DNA from: Apostichopus japonicus
Lineage: Eukaryota > Echinodermata > Holothuroidea > Aspidochirotida > Stichopodidae
Assembly: GCF_037975245.1 (NCBI RefSeq)
Contig: NC_092572.1
Span: forward strand, 3,449,501 to 3,509,500
DNA length: 60,000 nt
Reading direction: 5' to 3'
Positions 12,875-24,647 of the stretch are shown in pieces (the stretch's first letter is position 1; each line of letters opens with the position of its first letter). The notes under the pieces are model-generated. The model was not told where the DNA came from. It saw only the letters and a list, made by a program, of their open reading frames with translations, and did no database searches. A program made the translations under genes and the position numbers.

Positions 12875-14347
12875 ATTTATTTTTATTAATTATTATTTTA
12901 TTTTATTTAAATTGGGTATTATTAAGAAAGACGTACTTTCCTTCATGCATAATAGACAGGTATAGGGATCAATCCTTGAAATTGTAAGTGTTGTCTGATA
13001 CGTGCAAACAACACACTCAGTTAGAGGTACATGCTAATGTCGTAAAGTATATATAGTGCAATTGAGTACCCAGAGACTGCACAAAGATCATTAAACGCTC
13101 CTAGGAATGAGTATCATATGGACAACAGATTTCCTGTTACTGCTGTCGTTAATGTAACCTTGTTTCCCGTTTCAACCATACTTAGAACAGAACCTTTCTT
13201 TATTTCTTGGAAGTATTTACTACAGTATGGTGTAATCTACAACTCCATAGTAATGATGAATGCGTACAAATATAGAAAGATTGATTTGACAGCCGTATTT
13301 TAATTGAAGACTCACCAATCCCAGTTATTGACTGCCTGAAGGTAAATCATCTGAATATAGGTTGTCGGTAAGAGTGGGTTGTGCCTCTATCCAGGTATGG
13401 GGATTATAGGGGAACTCGAAAGGAGAGCTTTTAAGTAGTCTCTTTACTCTAACGGGTCTCCGGGCGCCATGGTAACTAAGACATGATTGGTCTACCTGCT
13501 ATAAAGTCAATTGTTCACTTTCCTTAATATGCTTTCTGTGTGTTCCTGACCAAAGTGGGCCTATGTGTGCAGCCAATGATTTGGTTGGGCGGCAGGGTGG
13601 GGTGTGGGAGGGAGGGGGTGTCTGCAGTTAAGTATAGTTTTGTAGTTCCAAACTTTATTTTTTTTCCCTACTAGGCCTACATAAGAGTGAATACCCTGTA
13701 TTATTACAATGTAATCTAACATTACAGGATAAACCCTAGTTCCGTTCCTCTTGTATGGTCACTGCAAATACATTCTTCGGCATATTTGTTTTACTTTTCA
13801 CAACCCTGGATGGTACTATTCCCAGTGACCTCAAGTATTATTTTATGGGGCATTGTGTTACACCGAGGTTTTGAGTTTGAATACTTCCTACCGGCTGTGT
13901 ACAATAATGGCACAAGGCCTATATGCACAGGTGATGTTATAATATGAAAGAGAAATAACAATACCAATAGCATGTAAACTATGTACGGAGTAGCATAAAG
14001 GCCGCCCTGTTACTTAAAGATGCCTGTTGTGCTGACTTGCTAGATGGGATACAAGGAAACCAATGATGTTCCTAAAAAAACTTATAATGTGACCAAATTT
14101 GCAGCTGAATTTAAGAAATTAACTAACATTTTCTTGACGATTTGTCAATCATAGAACAAAATGATAAGTTTGGATATAACAGCGTAAAAACTCTTAATTC
14201 GAGGGGGGGGGGGGGGGATTTGGTTCATTCATTAATCTGCAAATATTTCATAGCATGGGCAGATAACTACACAATCTAAAACGAAGCATACAAAGTAGAT
14301 ATATAACAATATGCTGAATAGCTGGGATGCTCCTCCAATGTTACACC
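12875..14347. other. Non-coding stretch, no gene seen
   Basis: AT-rich sequence with a poly-G tract near 14203-14217. Short open frames at 13118-13303 (plus) and 13791-13973 (minus) have no recognisable domain. Confidence 0.5.
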
Positions 14348-14562
<215 letters not shown>

Positions 14563-16157
14563 TTATATAAATGTCTATCAACTTCATACAGACGAAGAAA
14601 ACATATGGATACGCTATTTGTATTTCACACTCTGTAGTGTGGAGTAATCGTGTTCCGTGACGGTAAAATGTGTTACCTTGTTATAATATTATTTCCGAGA
14701 AACTAATAAAGGATGTGTTAGTTTACATAGTGCAACCTGTTTATTTGACCTGATTTGTGTCTTGGACATTCTATCGGTTTACGAAAAATTTAAATTAAAG
14801 TTTGTCCACATATCATTCTTTAGAAAGTGAAACTTGTTCAGCTGCCTACATGTAAACAAAAATCTCTCTCTATTTTGCTGATTTCCGTTTTATTGAATGA
14901 CTATATTTTGTCTTCTAATCCTAACTAGTATAATTATAGTTTCATTAAAACTCAAAGAATGAAAGATAAGACAACCAGACATGTGATTAATCTGATCAAG
15001 GTAACTGTTTGGATTTCTCTTCCAAATTTCTCTTTCCTAAAAGATTATTTCAAACTTACAAAAAAATTAAGTTTGTAGTAAAGAGGCTAAGGTATACACA
15101 CACTAACAATAGCTAGCTGCAGTGTAGTATGCGGGTATCTCGGATTCTAATGGTATAATATTAGTGTAAAATACATGTACCGTGTGTTTAATCCTACTTA
15201 ATATTGTCCAGAGAGCTTAAAACTGAAGATCAGGTGATAAATTCTGTATCTAATTGACCATTGAAATATATCTTTGAACTGTGATTTCATCATTTAATAA
15301 TAGTTACATGCATTAAAAAATTGAACGTCGGTGCTCCTAAAAGCGATACAATGAGTAAAATAATGTCGTTATAACATTTCTAAACTATGAGGGAAAATCA
15401 TTCTGCCGGCTAAGTTTCATAACAGTATGAGATAGTTCCATAACGTAAAACATAGGACACTTACGTCGTACACAACACGCGAGTTTAACAACTTATGTAA
15501 CCACTTTACTTGGGAAGACGTTGCCTAATTCATAGTTTTAGTTTAGGAAAGATTTTGATTAGATTTCCGATATTGTCAATGGATTAATTCGGCAGAAATT
15601 GTGCGCTGTAATCGCAGAGAAGACAAACTAATACCGTAATACACAATAACAAACCCTTAGGGATTAAGTACTCTAAATATTTCTCGCATTTGCTAAGCTG
15701 ACAACGATTTTTATCAACATTTTTAAGTAGGCGTATAGGGTTTAATTTTTGCAAGGAATATATCGTGTTGAGTTGGTCATTTGTCGGCTTCTGCAGGCTA
15801 GGTTTCTTTAAGACTTCAGATTTGTTTTGCAGCTCCAGTCGTGTCAAAAATTGCAGTTATTTGATGAAGTTAAAACAACCGATAAGATCGTTTTTTTTTA
15901 TTTTTCCTGTCATGACTATATTTCGCAAGCGGGAACGTGTCTTAATGGAAAGTAATTCATCAACGATTCCAGATTTTCTGGTGACGAAAATAACAAATGG
16001 CTGTCAAACAAGAAAAGACAAATATAGAGAAAATATAAATTGGAAGGAATTTAACACGACATTTAACGATTCAACTGCGGCAAGGTTTGTAAAAAACCAT
16101 AGAACGTAATCAAATCAAAACTAAAGAAGAAAACATGAAAGAACATACAAATTAATC
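14563..16157. other. Left flank of the duplication, no gene recognised
   Basis: No recognised gene. The longest open frame (15765-16109, plus, 114 codons) has several N-x-S/T sequons but no domain I know. It ends about 50 bp before the duplicated block and is absent from unit 2. Confidence 0.4.
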
Positions 16158-16204
16158 AAATTAAGAGTACTTTATGTTAAAAAAAAACACGAGATATTTC
16201 CATA

Positions 16205-16450
16205 GTGTGAATAATACATGTAGGAACTGTAGTGCGAGTACAACAGCATAAAACACGAGCACAACATATAAAGCTCTAATTGGTATAAGTACAAGCGGGA
16301 GTAGTATTACGTCTACTTAGTACAACAGCATGAACACGAGTACAACATATACAATTATACTTGGTTAGTACAACAGCATGGACACGAGTACAGCATATAA
16401 AATTCTAGTTGGTACAAGTACAAGCGCGAGTAGGATTACGACTACTATAG
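16205..16450. repeat. Tacaacagcatgaacacgag minisatellite, short allele (unit 1)
   Basis: About three imperfect units of tacaacagcatgaacacgag ... acaagcgcgagta lie just inside the left edge of the duplicated block. The matching place in unit 2 has many more units. Confidence 0.85.
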
Positions 16451-17615
16451 ATAATCCATTACCAATGCATTTAGTACTAAACCCCACGACGATGAGTACA
16501 ACCATGTTAAGTACTCATACTATAAGATACACGTACCAGTAGGATACGGACTCAGTGCAAGAGTGATACATATTATATCTAGTTTAGGACTCGACCTATA
16601 CGTGTAACGCTTTGACCTTTACAATTCTCAGGAATGTCTGTCTTAAACCCGTATACTAAAGGATTTAATAGCCTTAGCAACCTTTTACATTTTATGACGC
16701 GCCTAACCACAAGTAAAACATATTATATATGCACCAATAACGTCTAATTCTTGATAAATGTATAAATACGTAAGCTGGTTTCCCTTACATACACTTCATA
16801 GAGTTTAAGTGTTAATATCCATGAAATATATTACCAAAAAGGCAATGTAGGAGGAAGGAAGTATGACCGTTTTGTAACGGGGAATGCATGTACTACAATT
16901 GATTATATAGTAACATATTGAGCAATGTAGGCGTTCATTTCAGTCTTGTGAACGAGCTATATACACCTTCCGTGATTGGCTGGATTTTGTGATCGCCGAG
17001 CGGTTTTTGATTTATTCTTTGCATTATTAAATTTGGAGTCATCTTTTATCTCAAGAAATTATTATATTCCTGCACAAAAGGACGGACAGACGGATAAACG
17101 GAGGGAACGTATACAAACAGGTTAATATCATTTACGTCCGTTTTACCTATAATTATAAATGATTTAGTGTATTTCTATACACACATATCTAGTTTTCTAT
17201 TACATGACCTGTTGCCTTGGATTTCCGACTGGTAGTAAATTTATCAGACCAAACAGGTATTACATATTTTTGTTTATTATTATTAAGTTTGGATTCAGGT
17301 AAATGGATCCACTGAATTCATTTCACAATACTATCAATATTAACATTTATTGATGTTTGATCTGATTCATTTCCCCGAAACCACTCCACTGAACACGTCA
17401 ACTAATTGCTTCGTTGTAAAAATACATATAACAAAGAATGCATATAAAGAAGTGCTTATTTTAAAGGGGTTGATAAACAAAATGGTAATCGCAGGCTATT
17501 TGTGAATCAAAACGACGTAAGTGTTCGCTTTTAATAAGACATGACAGGACAGAAAAAATAAATCAAATATGAAAAAAATACTGCAAATGACCAATCGTTG
17601 ATTGTATAACTCTTG
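16451..17615. other. Duplicated non-coding sequence upstream of receptor A
   Basis: No gene seen. The sequence is closely matched at about 42560-43687 in unit 2. It contains short palindromic AT-rich stretches only. Confidence 0.5.
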
Positions 17616-18944
17616 TAACCTGGTACTCGTGGTACACCGGTACTCGCGGTACACTTGGTAATCCTGGTACCCTCGGTAATCCTATTACTCTTGGTACACT
17701 TGGTATACTCCTGGTAATCCTACTACTCCTAGTGGTACTCATACTAGGTATCGTTATTGACTTACTATGACGTCATCAACACAGTAGTTCGTAAGTTTTC
17801 TTGATTGATTACGTCAAAGAAAGTTACGCCTTGGCTAACAATATAATTAGTTAAAATATTTAACGTACCAAACTGTAATAATTAAGACATATTTTAAAAT
17901 TTAGCTTTGATCCAATTTGTGTGGGCATTGCGCATGTCACTTGACATTATACCGTATAGTAAACGGCTAGGATACATACTATACAGTCTGATAATATGCA
18001 ATAGGTGCTGGCACAGCATAGTTAACTTATAACGTTCAATGACTTGTTTCTTTTTTTTCACTCATACATGTTACCCTATGTCCGTGTACACTGGTACTAA
18101 ATCTACAGGATTGACTTAGAGTTATATTAACGGACATACCACAATAGCGAATAAAATCTATTTTTAGACTAAAGGTTGGTTATAGCTTGATGAATGTTGT
18201 TGTCTGAACAAATACACCCGTACAGCAATTGTGCAGGTTACGATTTTCGTATCCAAATACACCTGAACGTGTTTTATTAGACGTTTCACAAGAACGGCAA
18301 GAATTACTGCCAGAATTATTCATTGGAGTTAAACAATATATAATATTACCTCTTACGACATTTCAGTTGCCAATGGCAACACCAGGAATGTCTATGGAAA
18401 TATTTGGGAATGTCTATGACATCGTCATAATGTAACTATCAAATCATAAGTACTTTAAGAACACGTAATACCGATTGTTATTCACCTACGCGTTTAACCC
18501 GAATCGAAACTAGTAATACGGACGCGTTGATTGGTCAATTCTTGAATTATTCGTTTATTAGGTATTAGGTAACATGCAGTAACCATAGTTACTTTTGCCC
18601 TTTTGAGTGATAGAGAACAATGAGTAATCACAACCGGGATGGAGGGCTTATAACGTCCTGGTATACTTCCTTTAGACTAGTCGATTTAAAGTAAACAGCC
18701 TGTATGGTGAGCTAAGATTGAGGATACGCCTTCTCTTGCTGTAAAGTACCATTTATACACAATTATTAGGAATAATATGCTTTTTAAGAACTGCAGAAAT
18801 ATATTCCGCAATGCTTACAGGTCGATTCGGTAAGAAAACTCACTCTACGATATGAATTGTTTTAATGTATTGCTTAAATGTAGGTATCACTTTTGCGAAA
18901 ATAATATAAAACTGTGTTGTTCGGTGGAGTTGTGATACATCGTG
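17616..18944. other. 1.33-kb segment present only in unit 1
   Basis: Unit 2 passes directly from actcttg to gcctctttgaaatac (43681-43702) where unit 1 has these 1,329 bp. There is no target-site duplication and no terminal inverted repeat, only about 2 bp of microhomology (tg). A deletion from unit 2 is therefore more likely than an insertion here. The left end (17620-17755) holds imperfect ggtac(t/a)c-type short repeats. An open frame at 18229-18435 has no recognisable domain. Confidence 0.85.
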
Positions 18945-19224
18945 GCCTCTTTGAAATACAAAGTAAGTAATTCCTTTTTCGAGTGCCATATATAAAATCA
19001 GTATATAACTAGAAGTACGTTATGCCATTGTCTATTTGTTCTTTAAGGTAATATAAAACAATGCTCAATCCAGATTAGTATTTCGATATAGATATAGTTG
19101 TACGGAAACAGTGGAGGGGAATGGGGTCAGAGGAGCCTCTACCGGGGCCAGTTGGAAATTTAGAAACAGGATCATGTATGTTTGTAATAGGCAAGGGAAA
19201 TAAAGATCCCTTTTTTCGTTTCAT

Positions 19225-20178
19225 ATTCCTCATAATACGTCGGAGTTTCGTCTGATATAAACTAGTCAACATTTCCAATGTCCTGTCAAGGCCACCGTAG
19301 CATTTACAATATTAATTTCTTCTGGTGGAACCACCGTTGTTCTGCCCCTCCCCCCCCCCCACCCTCTTCCAATCAACGGTTTGATATACTCCACTGGTAG
19401 ATACTGCGGGTAGTTACAATCTTTCCACATTTCTCCTTTTGTAATAAGTACCTTAATTAATTCATATCGTCTTATATGTCCTTATTAATGATTCTAACGT
19501 TACCGACTTGAATAACTTTGGAATTAGTCTATATGTTATTAATAATGTTGTTAGATGAAAGGTTCGAGAACATTTCCTGCATTATCTCACGTTTATTGTT
19601 CGTTCTATTGAACATATACTATAAGATTGACTACCGTTCTATCCAATCACACTTAGTAAACCTTTTTAATGGTAAGCGTATATTTTTCAAAGCATTTGTT
19701 GAATGGTGTTCGTCTGTACATAGCTTCTAATATCAAGTTAAACGGGCTATCTACTCCAACCTTTCCTCTCTGGAGACTATAGTCATGGACAATTACCCGC
19801 AAGGCTTTTCCGAGTAACCCTAAATATACTGTAACATATTCCCATGACTATTTCGATCGCTATCGACTTTATGATACGTAAAAGAGAAAGATTCTGTTTC
19901 TTCAATTGGAGAAAACAGTGCCTCTGTGTAAGTTGATAAACCTTGCTACAAATGTAAAGAGATATATTCCTTTTTTATTAGTACTATGCTGTTTTTGGTT
20001 TTCTCTTTGAATATGTCATGGTATTGATTATATAAAAGCCGTTTAAAACGATTTGATATCACATTATCACATTAAGTTTATCACTCGTAATGTGAGCCTA
20101 TAAGGGAAGGTTTTGTTAAATTTCAACTGACTAGATTATTGACTGCTTTGGTAGTCAGTATTTTTAGAGGTGACTGTT

Positions 20179-20238
<60 letters not shown>

Positions 20239-20255
20239 GATATAGATATACATTT
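19225..20255. other. 1.03-kb block replaced by unrelated 170 bp in unit 2
   Basis: Between tcgtttcat and acatattactctgtg-type anchors, unit 1 has about 1.03 kb. Unit 2 has an AT microsatellite plus about 128 bp of unmatched sequence. Unit 1 ends the block in a compound TA/TG/TA microsatellite. Instability at the AT-rich tracts is a plausible cause. No gene seen. Confidence 0.75.
20179..20250. repeat. Compound TA/TG/TA microsatellite
   Basis: Alternating pure TA, TG and TA runs followed by tagata units. Confidence 0.95.
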
Positions 20256-21440
20256 ACATATTATTCTGTGTTTAATGCTTTTTGTCAGTCAATAGATTGA
20301 CTCTAAAGTTACTAAGTTCTGTCTAATGTTGTAGAAGAATACAAAGTATAATTCACTAGCTTTATGAACAAGTCCTCGTTATCTTCCCCATCATTATGTT
20401 AAAGGTGTCAGTCGGTGTCTTACCTAGAATAGTTGGCACCCAGGCGGATCCTTCCTTTGTCACCAAGTGCAGGAGATGCCGTCCTATGGGAGTGGTCAAA
20501 GGGGAGGGGTTGAGAAAGTTTTATTTATGTAAGGTGGCATAGCTGCAAAATGGTGCTATCTTTGGCAAAGCTTTGTACTGATTATATGTTTGGAAAGTCT
20601 CATTCTTTTGTGAATGTTTCTTAAAACTTTTCCTATTGTTTGTTTATAAACTACGGCATCTACTTCTATACGGCTACAAAATAACTGATACTTTTCTGTA
20701 ATTTTTGGGCAAAGCATTAGTAATATGAGAATCGTGGGCCCCCTTTCCAAGTGGCTACTCCCTACCCATCCGTAATGGTACCCGGCCGAGCCGCCCCTCT
20801 TATATATCATGGCTGTGACATGGCATCCCCCTTGCATGGTACCCGAGGCGGACCGTCCCCCGTTTGATAAGCCACCAGTATCAGTAACAAAATTTATTTT
20901 TCACATATCTTACTTGTCGGAGAAACTTTCTCAAATGTGCACCAAGTTAAATAATGTTTTCAACTGAGATGTTCTTGAAATACTTTTACAACAAACACCA
21001 AATGCACCTGAACATTTGTAGCCCAGCTGTCTGTGTCGATGATGGTACCTGATAACATCTATGCAAGTTTAACAGCCTTGGAATTTGTAGTCTCTTAGTA
21101 ACAGTGAAACAAACTGGTCCAGTCAGTTTATCGTGGAATTATCTTTTACCATTGTTTAACATTTTAAAGCAATAAGTTATCGATTGTATATAGACACTGA
21201 AATATCTCACTTGAATCTATTTTCCAATTGTCTTAGTTTCCTGACAGAACCCAAGACATAATGATATCCCATCAGACAAGAGATTTGGTTCAGAACTTGT
21301 TGATGTAAACTGAACAGACGCTAGTTTGGGTGTATATATGATGCGAAAAGCTCTAATGCATAAAATCTCAAGAAAACAATATGCTGTTTGATGCGAAGCT
21401 GCCGATTCCAATGTCAATTCTTTCCTTCCTTTTTTTTTGC
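20256..21440. other. Duplicated region upstream of the receptor 5' UTR exon
   Basis: No coding sequence recognised. It carries the dispersed repeat with cttagatgcaaaatggtg-like words near 20510-20610. It ends in a pyrimidine-rich stretch leading to the acceptor at 21441-21442. A promoter or upstream first exon may lie here or further upstream, but no TATA box or initiator can be fixed. Confidence 0.45.
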
Positions 21441-21442
21441 AG

Positions 21443-21856
21443 GATAAAGTAACAACAACCTATTTTAGAAGAAGCATGATTTAGAGCTACCTTGGTGTAC
21501 AATTTCCAAGTGCCAAGAGAAAGACTACCGGAATATATTAACCTATTTCGAGATTTGGTTCATTTTTTGATCGTCTCGAATAATTTGCCTTGTTGACAAT
21601 TTTTTTTATGAAATCTTGTCAATTTTGAATCTCTGGTTGCCACTTCAGCTGAAATTGATCTTTCGAGATTCGTGGAATTTTGGGAATAAAACAGCAATTT
21701 TACAACAACAGCAGCAGCAGTAGCGAGGAAGAAGTAATACTAAAAATTTAAAACCAGACTTCGCAAAAAAAAAGAAATCTGAAATATTATATCAGAATTC
21801 AAAATCGGCAGACGTTCCATCGACTTAACACTTTTTAATATATCGACTTATACAAG
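21443..21856 (+). other. 5' UTR part of receptor A exon, with two tiny uORFs
   Basis: A pyrimidine tract followed by tgcag (AG at 21441-21442) gives a strong predicted splice acceptor 414 bp upstream of the receptor start. Unit 2 has the same arrangement with exactly the same 414-bp length, so a non-coding first exon probably lies upstream. Two short upstream ORFs are present in both copies: a two-codon ATG-ATT-TAG at 21476-21484 and a six-codon ORF at 21608-21628. They could dampen translation; this is inference. A small CAG run lies near 21707-21720. Confidence 0.65.
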
Positions 21857-22593
21857 ATGGCGATGAACGAAACAAGTTGCGATGGTGATGAATGTTGGGA
21901 ATTTACTGATTATGGACAAAGGATTCTGATAGGGTGTCTGCTTATATTAATATCGATGTCAGGAGTCTTTGGCAATGCACTCGTCATTTTCTCTGTCTAT
22001 GTTTCGCGTAAACTCCGAAACGCTACCAATGTGTTCGTGGTTAACCTGGCCATTGCTGACTTGGTATCATGCTTGGGTATCGTGTCTAACATTATCGCTC
22101 TTCTCTCCAGGAACGGTTGGCCGTTTGCTAATTGGATATGCGCAGTCTCCGCGACCACATTGATGACGTGTGTAGGTGTCAGTTTATACACCTTGGGAGT
22201 AATCTCAATTAATCGGTTCGTACTGATCACGAAAACTATCGCAGATTACCAGAAGATCTTTGGCTCTAAGAGAAACATTATAATATGGCTGTCTTTTATC
22301 TGGATCATCCCTGTATGTGTGGTCAATGTACCGCTGATTATAGGTTTGGGTGAGGTAGGGTATAACCAGAAGTACCATTCCTGTTCCGATCTATCGAATA
22401 CCGAGTATGAACATCTCTACGATATAATTATCGGTCTCGGTCTTTTCCCTATTCCACTCATCACGGTAATAGTGTGTTACATACGCATCTACGCGCATGT
22501 CATTAAGCATGCGCAGAAGCTAGCTACCCGGGAAGACTCTGAGGTGGTCTCTACGCCAGCAAATACACAAAGTGTAAAAAATGACGAAAACGG
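21857..22593 (+). CDS. Receptor A, coding exon 1: class A GPCR, N-terminus to TM5
   Basis: Encodes residues 1-245 plus two bases of codon 246 of a 395-residue seven-helix receptor at the plasma membrane. The start ATG has A at -3 and G at +4. The short outer N-terminus carries the sequon N4-E-T. TM1 is about 23-48 (N40), TM2 about 59-82 (LAIAD, D68), and TM3 has C95 and N119-R120-F121 in place of DRY. TM4 has W149 and P159, ECL2 has C176 to pair with C95, and TM5 has P200 and Y208. The exon ends at a consensus donor, gtaagt at 22594, inside the third cytoplasmic loop. The N-R-F/Y triplet and overall look recall melatonin-receptor and Moody/Tre1/GPR84-type receptors. The ligand is unknown and the subfamily is uncertain. 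Confidence 0.92.
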
Positions 22594-23845
22594 GTAAGTT
22601 CCAAAACATTTTCGTTTCCCATAATCCCTGAATTCGCATTTTTCTCTGCAATACGACGTATATGCAAATTTCCAGATAAGACATTTCATTGCATGAATAT
22701 TCATAAGCTTCATTCATGATAATTCCTTCATAATTTTCTTCTTACAGCAATGAAGTAGAACAATTGTATATTTATATATAAAAAAGTTAATTATCATAAT
22801 ATTTTCACGAATGCAGTAAAATTTAAAATCGACGGCACCTTTAAAGAGAGGTACCTTGGAATTATGTTATCATAATGCTAAGTTTGATTTCATTTATATT
22901 CAAAACTTGTTGAAACCTGCGATCATCTGTAAGGCGTTAACCGTAACTGTTTGCCTGCTGCATGAAGTTTAAACTTCTTTTAAATTTTTAACAAGCTCTC
23001 GTTATCCTCTCAGAAAACATGAAACTAAACCAAAATGTGTAAGCCATAAAATGTTTATGGACCCGTAAATATCTCATTATTTACTCATACAAATTATGGA
23101 ATACAAAATAAATAAAAATATAAGGTATCAGCTGAAATAGTTTCTTGAAAGTTTCATGTTAAAGTTTTTCAGAAGATTTTGCTCACTTATACGACATTAT
23201 GATGATTACAAATCACACATATAATATACCATACCGACCAAATTTTTATTTCGTTGTATACAATGGAAACATGATCAATTATGACACGCAGTGCTTTTAT
23301 ACGATACACAATAGGCATCGAATAAGTCACCGCTGTAAAATATCTTACGGAGAAAGTGTTGACGATATAATTAAATTAGAGTTTTCCTTGCTTCGAGAAT
23401 CCGTCTCAAATGTGTGTCGATAAATCAAATACGGACAGACACTTATCATCCTTGACAGTGGAAAGGGAGATAATAATGAAAAGTATAAGAAAATGAAAAA
23501 AAAGTTGGCGTTATTATGATAGTTATTATGACAAGGAAATAAAAAAAACATAATGGGAAAGTCTTGCTTGAGATACTTTCGAAACATAGAAATTGCCCAT
23601 AAAATGTATGAACAACGAAGAAAAGAAGGAAGTTGAAAATGAAAGTGAAAAAAACACTTTGTTTTGGGATAGAATAAAACATGGATGTCGATGGAGATAT
23701 ACTTTGACGATGTTTCCGCTACCACACTTCAAGATCTCTTTGGTTAGCGTAGGCTGACGTAATGATACAGGTATAGTTATTATTTAGGGTGATTTATTGT
23801 GATTATGATATGTAGATACACTTTGCGTGCTGTATTGTCTCTTAA

Positions 23846-24207
23846 AGGCATTGAAGACTCACCCCAAACCGCGTGCGACCATCTGAAAAAGTTAACTTTC
23901 TGTTGCTTGCAAGTGAGGTTTTGTTCGTTTCGCTACAAAATGCAGACAGTGATGAAACGTGATACCTTGTTATCTTTAGCTGGACCTGAGATGTCCATCG
24001 CTGTATCGTTTATACACTGTGCTGTGGGTATTGACCGCAGCTGTATGTACTGACTGTACACTAGTGTCTAATTACCGACGGTAGCAAGCTGTGTGTGTGT
24101 ATTTTCTGGGATCGATGGTGGTGTCTAACACTTCTGTTACACCTCGTTCGAAACTAGGTCAGATTACCGGCATTAGACGTTTCATTTTGCGCGAGTCTTC
24201 ACACCCT
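23846..24207. mobile_element. 362-bp MITE with TTAA target duplication (piggyBac-like)
   Basis: TTAA at 23842-23845 and 24208-24211 flanks an element with imperfect terminal inverted repeats. The left end starts AGGCATTGAAGACTC; the right end, reverse-complemented, starts AGGGTGTGAAGACTC. Unit 2 has the intact empty site, tctcTTAAaacatt, with a single TTAA at 47730-47733. This shows precise insertion into unit 1 after the duplication. TTAA targeting is the hallmark of the piggyBac superfamily. No transposase is encoded, and the TIR start differs from the usual piggyBac CCC, so the family is tentative. Confidence 0.9.
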
Positions 24208-24529
24208 TTAAAACATTATTGCTGCTTTGAAGTAGCAATGAGTATCGTTACCAGTGGCTTGCAAACAAATCGGAGGGAGGGCGGAGGGCGAGGGTAACCT
24301 CAATCTTCTAATCGGAGCGTAATTTTTACATTTACCTTGAAAGAATTAGACTATTTACCCAGATCCTGCAGGACGTCGTGAGAATCCAGGGGTTGTTAGG
24401 ATGTACACCCCTTCTTTCAACTTCCAGAAAAAATAAAAAGTATCAAAACATTGCGTTCAGACCTAATTATCGATCTAATTAATTGACTCAGTTGGACCCA
24501 GAATGCACCATTTGGTGCCAAAATGTTAT

Positions 24530-24647
24530 TATGTTTTTGGGGGTTTCTTTCTTCTTTTTTTTGGAGGGGTGGGGGGGGGGGTGTAAACCCACAGACTTTA
24601 TGGATGGAACACACCCTCCTTTATATAAATCCTTGGTTCCGCCTCTA
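24530..24647. repeat. Decayed hAT-like terminus candidate
   Basis: The poly-G tract and the ending ccttggttccgcctctag resemble the right end of the hAT-type elements here (ccgttccgccgctcctg). It is shared with unit 2 (to about 48103), so it predates the duplication. The opposite end could not be found. Confidence 0.3.

Noticed and set aside
15765-16109. 114-codon frame just left of the duplication
   Set aside because: No recognisable domain, AT-rich composition and no supporting splice sites; left as unrecognised sequence.
21969-22717. Additional open frames overlapping receptor exon 1 on both strands
   Set aside because: Shadows of the receptor coding sequence; they lack independent motifs.
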